From Membranipora membranacea (taxonomy: Eukaryota > Bryozoa > Gymnolaemata > Cheilostomatida > Membraniporidae): a stretch of DNA of 64,000 nucleotides. Shown piece after piece: positions 13,201-25,200 of this stretch. Each line of letters starts with the position of its first letter. The stretch's first letter is position 1. The translations under genes were made by a program, and so were the position numbers. The notes beneath the pieces were generated by a model that saw only the letters and a program-made list of their open reading frames with translations, was not told the DNA's origin and ran no database searches. Location: contig OU612066.1 of the NCBI GenBank assembly GCA_914767715.1, positions 4,345,001 to 4,409,000 on the forward strand. The letters are read 5' to 3'.

Positions 13201-16200
13201 AGTCAACAATAGCAAATAAGCATATGGAAAATAGATTGACCATTTATAATTAGGACCAATATTAAGTTTTTCCCTGCAACATAAAGTCTCCTGTTTTCCA
13301 ATCGAAAATAGTCCAGTTATCCGTTTATTGGTACATTGTTACAAAGATCACTGTGAATGTGTGCGCTCAAATTTTTTTTCACATTAACTCATATCAGTGT
13401 GAACACTGTGAAAATAGTGTGCATGCCTAACGCACTGCACTACGCTTCATATAAGGTTATTGACTGAACAGATTAGCCAGATGATAATAATTTACACGCT
13501 GGTAATTGGGTATTTGACATTCCGCAAACAAAGCCTAATTTAATATCAGGTCACCTCTCACCCAATAATCAGCGAGCCCGCGTGTTTAGTCATGCACAGG
13601 ATATGATGTATATGTTGACAAATGAATAGATAAGTGCATACTTTGAGATATTACCTAACATACTGTAAGACCTAAAGAGATGAAGATTCATTGAAGTGAG
13701 TAATAATGATGAATCACTCAGGTTTTAACATGGAGTTATGCCTACTTGTTATATCATATTAGGCACTCGTTTATAGTGTGATGTGCTAGAGGTGGGTCTC
13801 AGACATGGAAATTTTCAGTTATCGCTTCTCGGCCTATTGGCTAAGATCAAAGTGTAGTATCTGTTCTAATCAGTTTAATATCTGATTCGTGGCACATTGT
13901 GTCACTATGATATTAATCTGATTTTTGTAACTAGGCGGCGCGCAGAGGCTTGCTTCGGCGCTGCCACGAGTTGTCCTGGTATTGCAGTACCTCCAGGCAC
14001 GGCTCAACCCTCCACACCCGGAGGAAAAAATCCAAAAATAAAATAAGACCCCTTAAAAAGTGAAACCTACACTGTATTACTGGAAAGTTCAAAAGTGTGC
14101 GGATGGCGATTTATCTTGGTATAATAATCATGGTTCTGTGATTTTGTAAATCAAACCAACAACCTGACTCAAAGCTATGTTCATCTTGGATGTCAGCGAG
14201 TCAGTCCAAACATGGTTAAACCAGCGACAATAACTAATATCCATGTCCATAGTCTCTGATTTAACCTCATATCTTACACTCACACTTGATAAGTCTCTGT
14301 AGTCTGCGTACATTCTCCCGTCCTCCGAGCTGATTGACTAGTTTAGCAGTTATCTGACATGTGAAGTGATGTACTGATACTTTACTCACAGCAGATTTAT
14401 AGTGTAGAGTTACTCTAACTATCTCATTATCTATATCATCACATCCAATTCCAGCAGAACTACCACCCAAATATCTACATAATATACACAGTAAGGTAAT
14501 ATATACAAGGTAACAATGAGCTAACAGATAATAAGCAATGTACCAAGCAACTAGATTAACTAAGTACAGTGATCTTATAAATCTGCTCAGGTTAGAGAAA
14601 AATTCAATAATATGTTATGCTATTTCTTGGTCATACTGGGTAAAATATTTACTGTAATTCACAGTTATCACAGTTATCACATACGCTGCTGGAACACCAT
14701 GTAGCAAATACATAAAAAAAAATCTATGACGTGTAATGCCAAATATCATGTTTTAAAATTGGAAATAATTATATTTATAAAATATGTCTAGTTTAAGATG
14801 AAATTCCTTGCTGCAATATCGTGCAAAAAAATGTCCCTGTTTTATGAATTGACTTTATAATAAAATAATGGAAGCCTGAGTAAGAGCCAAACCAATGAGT
14901 ATCAGCTAATCTTTGGTCAAACCGTCATAATCAATTTCATACCAACTTTTCTTAAAACATGTGTTTTCATATTTCTAAGGGTTATGTATCCAAATAGGAT
15001 TAAGGACTAACCTGTTTAGTTTGTGAGTAGTATATACACACATACACTGATCATCACATGGACAGGTATCCCAGAAGCAGTGCTCATCTTTATCTCTTAT
15101 CTCAGTATTAGATAGCTGGGACAGAAGTATAAATTTAGCTGTTGTGTCGGGTCTCACTTCCCTACTATTACCTGATAACACCACAGCTCTGCTGCTCACT
15201 ATAACATAGAACGGACCTAGCACTGGTGAAAAATATATAGTTTTAGGTGAAATAATATTTTTCTTTGATATTTCGTTGCATGGGAAGTGTGCACACCTAA
15301 TATGGTACGCTCACAGAGATAAAACATACTAATATTTAGTTAAGGTAATGTCAAAGACCGATCCGAATATCAACATATCATATATCGTTGGAAAGCTGCC
15401 GAGCTACGGAAAATGAATACATGAACAAAAACTTGATTTGATGACGTTGTGTCATTAAAGGGAGGAAATGAGGCAGAAAACGCTGTTTTTGTCAAAGCAG
15501 ATGGGGGAGTCAAATTAATTGCAAGAAATTTCAAAACAGGTGGAATGTATACTTAGAGATTGAGTTCATAGTAAAATTTGATTTTCTTTGATATATGACT
15601 AGTCTTAACTGACTTTTTACATCACGCCATACAACGCATTTTTTTTGGTGAAGCCGTGAAAATATGTGAAATTTCAATCATTAATTAAGAACAGATCATA
15701 GGCTCGAAACAAAATTAATTATGATTTTCCCTTAGAGTACACTTCAAATGTCATACATATTGACTTTCAACAAATAAGCTTGCATATTGCTAAAACAGTA
15801 GACTGTCGAATACACCTGATATTTTTCGCAACTTTTACATAACATCAAATGTGCTGTCCAAATGACCATTATTGTGGCCAAACAAAGTTTTTTTGAAAGC
15901 TCTCACATACGAAGCCGCTTTTATTACCTATGGTGCAAGCAAGAAATGCCAACAGATTTTTTCATTGCATCTTCGTTTTTCCTGAATTTAACGCAAAAGA
16001 ATGGCCAAAAACACCTCAAATGTCCCAAAAAATAGCTGTTTTTTGGCATTCTTTTGCATTAAGTTCAAGAAAAATGAAGATTGCAGGGAAAAAATCTGTT
16101 GGCATTTCCTGTGTGCACCATGGCTAATGAAAGCAGCTTCGTATGTGAGAGCTTTCAAAAAAACTTTGTTTGGCCACAATAATGGTCATTTGGACAGCAC

Positions 16201-19200
16201 ATTTGATGTTATGCAAAAGTTGCAAAAAATATTAGCTGTATTCGAGAGTCTACTGTTTTCGCAATATGCAGGCTAATTTGTTGAAAGTTAATAGGTATGC
16301 CATTTGAAGTGTACTCTAAGGGAAAATCATAATTAATTTTCTTTCGAGCCTATGATCTGTTCTGAATTAATGATTGAAATTTCACATATTTTCACGGCTT
16401 CACAAAAATAAATGCATTGTATGGCGTGACGTAAAAAGTCAGTTTAGACTAGTCATATATCAAAGAAAATCAAATTTTACAATGAACGCAATCTCTAAGT
16501 ATGCATTCCACCTGGATTGAAATTTCTTGCATTTAATTTGACTCCTCCATCTGCTTTGACAAAAACAGCGTTTTCTGCCTCATTTCCTCCCTAAAATGAC
16601 ATAACGTCATTGAATCAAGTTTTTGTTCAGGTATTCATTTTCAGTAGCTCGGCAGCTTTCCAACGATATATGATATGTTGATATTCGGATCGGTCTTTGA
16701 CATTACCTTAAGTGTAAAGTATAAAGTGTATAGTACCCAAACCCATATAATAGCTCTATGAGTGTGATAGAAGTGTTTAAAGGCGGAGATGGTGCTGATG
16801 ATGTTTCTACAGTGAACGATGATATAGATGTACAGGACACTGAACAAAACTTCAGTTATGCTGATGATAACATCATGCAGTGAGCATGGAAAGATCTTCA
16901 CAGACAGTTTAAAGATAAGCGTTAGAAGTATGGAAGTTGTAGTTACCTGTATCCTCGTCCTGACTGCTGTAATCCACAGCTGAAGCGCTTGTCTTATCTA
17001 ACAGTTCACCTTCTTCTATCTCCTGCTCATAGACAGGTGTGCTCTTATCTTCATCAGTACGCGCCCATCTGAGTGAGAGACCACCCTCTATGATACAGGC
17101 TGGCTCCTCTGAGCTAGAGCTCACCTTTTAACAGCATGATAGGACATTTTGAGTAACGTTATGGTCAACAGTCAATTCTCAAATTACATTATGAGTTAAG
17201 TAACGCCAGGCATAGTGTGAGCACAACGTAAGCATTGTAGAATCCTTGCGAATCCTTGCGCATCGCTAATAACAATTATGTTTTTGTCGTCACCACCAAC
17301 AGACTATGTTGATGATTGCTGTATTTGACCTAATCATATTATAATATATATTATATATATATAATATAATGTATGTCACCGGTTAGCATAATTTGTTATT
17401 ACGTCAATGAGAAAAGACCAATGAATAAGGAATTACGCCCTCGTTTTCTAAGGAATGACAACTTTTACATAGACTAAAGCATTGCTTACCTCATCTTCTT
17501 GCTGACTTCTGAAGCCAGGTAGCTGATCTGATACCTGATCATAGAGCTTTCTCAGCTTACTCAGGAGATCCTTAGCTTGTAAGGCATCAGTATCTCTAAC
17601 AGGACTCTCAGATTCGACGAGTTCCTCTATGTTAGAGACAAGATTCTCTGGTTTCTCAAACACAGATACCATATCACTGTTGAACACAGGGTCACATAAA
17701 TCCAGTGCATCATCTGATTGTGTGAGAGCTTTCTCTAAATTCTCAATATCACATGCCTCATTCTCTAATTTGATAGAAATGTCTTGATTGAGAACATCTT
17801 GCCTTATTTCTTGCAGTGGAGCTTCAGTATCATCTGCTTCTGAGGCGGAGAGAGAGAAAGAGATGGAACAAGCATGGATATGTGGACAACAAAACAAAAA
17901 AATACTGAAATTGCAAGCACTATTGTCATAGACTTAAAATAACATTATGACATGACAAGTCGTGTGACCTGCAGCGAGTCATCAAACAAAAAACCCAAAA
18001 AAAAATTGTGGGGGAGCATTTTAATCCGGCTATATCTGAGAATGTTATGTTCATCCATCTTTGAAGCTGTAATATGTGACATCGTTGGAGTTTTGGATGA
18101 GGTGAACCAAGTTGCATTGAAACTGTAGGCATGGTGGTTCTACGTTAGGTTTACAGTGACAATAATCGCAGTAGTAGACTTACTATTGTGAGGAAGAGAA
18201 GTATGAGTTTTCTGACAATCCAGAGGTGTGCTGCAGAGACTAGCCTGTATGACATCAGTATTATAAACTCCTCTCCACTGGGACTTATCTGGGGTTAGGG
18301 AGGCGAGAGGAGCTGTAGTGGTTAGTGAGGCAGGATGTTCTGTAGTATATAGGGAGGCAGCGGGTTCTGTAGTAGGTTTAGCTCCAGCTCGCTCGCTGCT
18401 CAGGATTTCACTCACAGGTAAACTATTATGGGCTGCTGACTTACTGTCAGAGCCTGATGACTTACTGTCAGAGCCTGATGACTTACTGTCAGAGCCTGAT
18501 GACTTACCGTCAGAGCCTGATGACTTACTGTCAGAGCCTGATGACTTACTGTCAGCGGGTGTGGATGACAGATCAGACAAAACTTCTGAATTCTGCTCGC
18601 TCAATGCTTCGATAATTGTATCACGGCTTTGCACGCTTTGATTCGACATCTTATTAGCATCCTCCAGTAAATCATCCATTCTGCTCATGAGATCATTAGT
18701 ATCAGAGATTATAGAATGATTATCATCTTCATTCATTGATAATAACTCCGTCTCAGAATCAACTTGTTTAGCCTGTGATGCTGCCGCAAAATCACCCAGG
18801 CTTGTCAGGTGTGGGATAGCACTAGTATTCCTCAGACTATTCTGGTGTGGGGTATTGGTAGCTCTTGTAGAGCCTGTTGTATCACTTGACAGGATATTAC
18901 CAAGCTTATCTGCGAGGTATCGCTGTGACAGCCAGTTGAACGAGGTTGACGAAGTAGCCCCTAATAATGTAGTACATAAAAGTATGAAACTCATAGAGCT
19001 GGGAGGGAGATGGACATTTTAATCAACCTACACAGCTTTCCGTTGTTATTACTTGTATTGCTTATTTCAACTGTTTCCTCCATAGATATTCACTAACACC
19101 CTGCAAACATCCATAGTTAAAATTAAAGCAAACAAACAAAATTATCTTTTATACTTCGTTATACGGAGAATAAAAGGGCTGAAAAAATGAATAAATACAT

Positions 19201-22200
19201 ACCCACAGACTTGGAAGGCAGTTCATCATCACTGACATCTTCATAATGTGAGGTGGCAGATGATGTGTTAGTAATAGGAGACATAATATCACTGCCTAGG
19301 ATATCGTCCGCTTTACGTGACGCCATGTTACTAGATGGTAAATCATGTGACAGCTGAGGTAGTCCAGCTGTCGTATTGGCAGGTGCAGTTGGCAGGTTTT
19401 GAGTCACTGTAGGTTTTTCTAGTTGTGTATTATCAACTTTATGATACTGGGAACTGAGGCTGAGGTTTCTCTCACCAGCTTTGTATGTTGAGTCTGATAT
19501 CTGTTTCACAACGATCTCAGTGCGTGATTTTGATGGACACTCCCCTGGTGGTGATGCTTTGATGTGAATCTCATTATACTCTGACAGGGACATTCTTCTC
19601 GTTTTATTATCAGTGAGTGATGTACCAGCAGTGTGTGCGTGGGGACCTACAACAGACCAGGGATCCTGTGGAGGAGGAGAGGTTGGGAGAGGAGGAGATG
19701 GAGTTGAAGGGGGGCTACCAGATGGAGTGGGTGGTCTCCAAGGAGCGCTTTCATAGGTTATGGTCTCTGAGGCTAAATCTGACTCCGGATACGGAAAAAC
19801 ACTTCCAGGACTAGCTGCTGTTACTCTGCCAGGACTAGCTGCTGTTACTCTGCCAGGACTAGCTGCTGTTACTCTGCCAGGACTAGCTGCTGTTACTCTG
19901 CCAGGTGTGGATATGGGACTGCTGCTTCTGCTGCTATGAGATACAGATAATAACTCCGAGGCGTCAGACATGAGCGATGATGTGTCACTCATGTTGTGCT
20001 CCGATAATATATCGGACACTTTGTCCAGGTCTAATGTGGCGGTGTACTCAGGTTTCCTATCTCCTCTCATTGTCGGTTTTGTTGAGGACTTGACAGACTT
20101 TTTCAGATCTTTAGGACTGAAAAGGTGGACAGAATTCTTATCCAAGTTAAATGAGACTAAACGCTTTCTTCCAGATGCTGGTTCTGGGTCCCGGATAAAT
20201 TCTGTATTCTCTGATTTCTCATTAGCAAGTTTTGCTGATTTTTCTGTAAATAAAAGCACATAAACCAGTTAGCATGCAAAAAGAGGAAATGTAGACAACA
20301 TGTACACATAGTAAAACTAGTCAGCATGCACACAGAGGAAATGTAGTCAACATGCACACATAGTAACTCGCAGCTTTAATGTTACAAGAAACCGTGTCTA
20401 CACCCTAGCTTTAATAAAATGGCCAGGTGGGTTATGCGTAGGGATTGTTCAGTGTCATTGTGGTGTGGTCTTTGGACGCTATACTGTCACGCTGTCAGCT
20501 GACTAGCTACTTCAAACGGAATCATCAACCATAACATATAAAAATACAATATTACTTACTTGGTATTTTGAATGATGAGGCGAGCTTGTCTGTGTACTTA
20601 AACAGCTTCTCTGAGCTTGTGACTGAATAACAAAGTGAAAGTCAAGCAATTAAGATATGAGGATATTGTGAGAAAAGCTAAAACATTAAGCTAGAGGATC
20701 ATATCATTTAGGGAATAAAAGCAGAATATGCATGGTAGCCTTATTTAGTTACACCTTCAATCTCCAATAGTTATCATAGTGTTATCTTAGTGGTGAAACA
20801 AAAATTCAATTGAGTATGAGCTAGAGAAAGCGAATTAATTTTCTAGAATAGAATTAGTCATCAACTTCTCAAAGTGTTTGGGAAAGCAAAAAACAACCCC
20901 ATGTTCATATTAAAGCTGTCTAATAGCAAAACTGATGGCGATCATAGAAGATCTCATTGTCAGCGTTGTGCTCAGGTCTATTGTTATTGTAAAGCAAGAA
21001 CTGATGAAACGTACACGTACAGTGTTGGTTTCAGAGAACTTATACTGGTATTTCAGATGGTACTCGTGCGGGTCTTAGCGATGAGAGTGTGTTATCTCCG
21101 ACTCCCCTGTGACTAATTAACACTAAAATATCTTTGACTAGAGTACCTTTGACTGATACTCTTTTCATTTCTGGTGTAAGTATAGCAGCCTGGTAACTGC
21201 TCTAGGCTTTCCAGGGATAGGCTCACTGCTATACTGACAGCAGATCATCATTATAGTGTTATCTTTAGCAGGGAGATAACATTTTAGACCCTTGGTTTTC
21301 AAATCGGTCATCTCATTTGATACGTCTTTTTGTGAGTAAAAAGAGGTTTTTTGTTCATCTGGCCTCCATCGCTTCTAGACCCTGGGTACTTTGAAATTGG
21401 TAATGTCATTCAATAATGTCTTTGCACAAGTGAATTAAGTTTTGATCCTTGCCATGATATTGCTTTGATATGAACAGCTCTTGTTTTTTTGTTTTTCTAA
21501 ACACTCCAAAATAAAAGAGCAGACAACAGGAGTCAGGGGTGGAGGAGTAGGAGGTGGCTCAGTTGGTGAGAGCGCCGTCCTATAACATGCACATGTTGAA
21601 GGTCGTGGGTTCGAATCCCAATGGCGCAGATATTCCGGCCTCGCCATTAAGGCACTACAATTTCGTCGCCCATGCTTAGGGATGAGGCGAGTGATAATCT
21701 GATTTTAATCAACCTTTTTAATCAACTCTTATTTTTTCACTAATGGAGGCTCAACAAGAGACAACAGAAAATTATCGGATCCAGGTCATATTTGAAGCTG
21801 AAGTAAAATTGTAATTACCACTATTTAGGTGTTTTTGTTTGGAATCCTTGTGTTTCTTTTTCTTCGCCTTCAGCTCAGAGTTGTCCGGCTGCTTCTCCAT
21901 CATACCTCTTATACTTGCAAACATGTCTATCTCCTGAACAGAGCCAGCAGATGAATGTCTCCTGCGCACGTCACAGCTGTCAGACTTCAGAGCACCTGTT
22001 GAGGCATGCTTGTTTGTAACATCAGCTGTTTTCTCCGAGCATGCAGGTATACTGCTTGTGGAGTGATGTCGCCGCCTCTTGTTTTTATCCCCCTTGGTAC
22101 TGGATGTTTTGTCTGTCCTAGTCCCTTCCTCTGTCTCAGATACGCTATTCTGTTTTTCCCTTTTGTGCTTCTTAAACGGACTTGTGGCAGAGTTTTCAGG

Positions 22201-25200
22201 AGTGGACTTGATTTTTGATGACTTAACAGCTAAAGTATCAGACTTTTTTCCAGTCAGCGCAGAATCTGAGTCTGAGTCACTCTCTGTGATAGCCTTGCTC
22301 CTTATCTTACTGGCCAGTCTGCTCGCCTCAATCTCCATCCCCTTTTTCTTCTTCAGAGCTTTTTTCAGTTTTCTTCGCTTTGTTCTTTGCTCCGGTGTCT
22401 CTAGCCTTTGCTCCCTCATCAACCTTCTCACAGTCTTCGCTGAGACAGGCTGCAGCCTCACTCTACATATCTTAGACTGAGGACTGACAGGAGGAGGGGG
22501 TTTGATCGGACTCTCCACATCTTGTACCCCTTTTTTATCCTGATCCAGCAGTTCGGCGTACTCGACACTTGTATTGTCTAGTATTTTGAGCTTTTTAGAT
22601 TTCGGTCCCATGAATGGTTTTGTATTTGACACTTCAATATCCACATTTCCTGCACCGCTTTTAAGGTCTGGGTGTTTGGGAGGTTGTTGCTCATCCCTTT
22701 TTACTATCAGATTAGTTGGGACTGATAATCTAGGTTTCTTTTTGTCTTCCTTACTTATGCGCTCAGTTGAGACTGAAGATACTGAGGTAGAAATAGTTGA
22801 TTTTTTTGCCGTTTTCCCCGACGGATGTCTGACCGGACTTTCACTAGTTAGTCCATACATATGTCCGACAGTCTGTAGTTTAGTGTGGTACACACCAGCA
22901 GTGGCTGATATTGTAACTCCTTGCATAGAATCAGCATCATCGGTCGGCGAATGTTCAGAGTCACCACAAACCTCTACCTCAACAGCAGGGGCTGGTGTAT
23001 CTCTATCCGATTCTAACACTGAAGAAGGGTTCTTTATGCTGATGGTCTCTTCCTTCATAGAATCCAGATTACTAGTGGATAGACTGTCACTTTGTGATAT
23101 TATCTCATTCGGTGAGGTACAAGATGCTTGGTTGTGCTTATGATTGGCTTGTATGAGATCTAGGTTTGGTTTCGAGTCCATACTCAGCGATGAGTTCACA
23201 GAAGCATTGACAGGCACTCTTGTGGATTCAGTGACCTCATTAGTGGGACATTTCATCAGCTCTCCATCAGGTGTTCCTGTTCTCATTCTAGCTTTATCCA
23301 TGATGACTTTGTCAGTTGTGATAATTTCAGCTTCAGGCTCCAGCGTCTCCTCCGTCCGTTGAATGTTTGTTTTACTGACATGACCTGTTGGTGGTTGTTC
23401 AGGCTTAGAATGTGTTTCTGATGCTTGAGTGACTTTTGGTAAAGTTTTCTCCTTCACATCGCTACACATGGAACTGACTCGGCGCTTTGCACTGTGATCC
23501 GTAGACTTCCTATCACCTCCATTCTTTGACTGAACAGGTAGTTGTATAGTCTCCACTGAAGCTGAAGACTTTTGTTTCTTTTTCGCTTTCTTTTCTACTC
23601 TCACGGTTTCACATTTTTTCTCCTTGATAGTGCACTTCTCATCTTTGTTGATTGGTGTTTCTAATAATCCATGATTATCATCAGCAACGCTATCACTTTT
23701 ATCGACACTTTTCTCAAGATCCAGTTTTGGAGGAGTATAAGTTTTCTCCACTTTTACTGGAGGTATCCATGGCTCAGGTGAAGACAAAACTACGATATCA
23801 TTCCCTGCTACTGACAGTATACCAGAGCTATTAGATATATACTTTACTCTGGCTTTCCGCGGTCTGGCGATCAACCGCACTATGAAGTTTTTCTTTAGTT
23901 CCATATTTGTCTCAGTTTTATGATGCTTCTCAGGCTTGACGGACATGTTTGCATGTTCCTGAGCTGAAGAAGTAGGTACTGTTTCCTTTTCTAATAGTTT
24001 AGCTTGCAGTCGTTCTGATAAAACTGGTATTGGATCTAATACCTTTGCTGATATCTTACTATCCGATTCACTCATGTTCACTGGTTTATTTGTTGTCCGT
24101 TTGTCAGATCTGTTTTTGTCAGCCTTGCGCTTCACCTTAATCTCCGTAACAGTTCTCTTTGACTCTTTCTCAAGCAGCCTTGCTTGTAGACGTTCTGACA
24201 TGACAGGTGATGATTCCATTTTCTTCCGCTTGAGTTGTTGTTTCTTGAGTTTTTTCTTCAGACGATTTAACCTTCCTATGACCTCAGGTGACATGAGCTC
24301 CGGCTGCCCTTGCTCTTCTTGTTTTTTTGGGGTAGCTGTTTTACTCTCCCCATTTTCCACTTTGACTGTGGACTTTTTCAGTGGTATCACTTCTAGCCTC
24401 TCAGAGGCAGCTCTAATTTCTGTTACTGTACTAGATTGACGAGGTAGCAGCTCATTCTCTGTGTCTGTTCTGACTGGCTCGGTGGCCGATCCGATAGCCA
24501 GCTTAGTATCATTGTGTGCCTGTAGGGATTGCTGAGTAGCAGAGTCTGCTAGGTGTTTCGAGGCTTGTGTCTTGATGTGGTTGTCAGATTTACCAACAGG
24601 TGATGAGATTGTCTCTTCATGGCTTGCAGGCTTGTGATCAGGTGTGCTTGCTGAAATAAAAACAGTCAGCTCATGTTACTCATTGTTTCAGCAGCATAAT
24701 TCAATTTACAAATAGCTGACTTCACAGAAATTATTTGACACAATCTGGAATCGTCCTCACCTCCTACATATGATGACATCCATCAATTTATCACCAATAT
24801 AAAGAGTATCATGTTTCAGTGGGAAAATTATAAGCAATTTAAACAGAGCTCAACAGCTGAATAGAAATGTCAATTTTATGAGCTCATTTGCCACCCGCAG
24901 GGCACAATTACAACAAGTTTGATCCAAATTGCAGGCAGTCCGCTCATTCCCATTCTACTGGTGAGCCGCCGGCAGCTCAAACCCTAAATGTAGGCAAACT
25001 GGACCATGCTTGATCTAGGAATCAATAGCTTAGGTCTTAAAGAAGTCATATTGCATCACATTCCTTACAATTACATGTTCAAGTATACCCGACTTATCAA
25101 ATAAAATATCAAACTTACAATTTGAGCCTGATGATGATCTGATCTTAAGCCTTCCCAGTTTATTCTTGAGAGCGTTGGCTATACTACTGCCCTTCTTGGG

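Larger units (their letters stand above)
14284..17839 (-). other. Exons 18-21 of the giant gene: possible folded domain with a Cys cluster
   Basis: Exon 18 (17839-17490) is acidic with a helical segment (AKDLLSKLRKLYDQVSDQL). Exon 19 (17124-16947) has LSLRWARTDEDKSTP. Exons 20 (15222-15012) and 21 (14474-14284) are the only part outside the N-terminus with folded-domain character. They show alternating hydrophobics (GPFYVIVSSRAVVL, IVRVTLHYKSAVSK, HHFTCQITAKLV), a Cys cluster CFWDTCPCDDQCMC, and a helix (RENVRRLQRLIKLELAQF) running into exon 22. I do not recognise the domain. Its position toward the C-terminus could correspond to a SPOC-like or HUSH-specific domain, but this is not shown. Confidence 0.65.
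18184..20622 (-). other. Exons 15-17 of the giant gene, with two coding minisatellites
   Basis: Exon 15 (20622-20560) is 63 bases (SEKLFKYTDKLASSF). Exon 16 (20243-19203) contains a 24-base unit repeated four times (about 19806-19905) encoding RVTAASPG. It is followed by a Pro-rich stretch. Exon 17 (18960-18184) contains a 21-base unit repeated about six times (about 18425-18555) encoding SKSSGSD. Both repeats keep frame. They are typical of rapidly changing disordered protein and could vary in copy number between alleles. Confidence 0.75.

Noticed and set aside
14128-14313. Open frame of 61 codons next to exon 21
   Set aside because: It overlaps exon 21 in another frame and has no acceptor or donor with fitting phase; the chosen exon joins both neighbours in phase.
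15930-16276. Overlapping open frames on both strands (65 to 91 codons)
   Set aside because: They lie across the centre of the 1.37-kb palindrome, so the two strands read nearly the same sequence. There is no protein family signal.
21550-21625. Functional tRNA gene
   Set aside because: A and B boxes are present, but the anticodon arm does not pair properly and a non-tRNA tail follows. SINE is the better reading.
22079-24439. Several plus-strand open frames up to 189 codons, rich in Ser/Leu/Phe
   Set aside because: They are antisense to the Lys/Ser-rich exon 14 of the giant gene; their composition is what the reverse of such codons gives.
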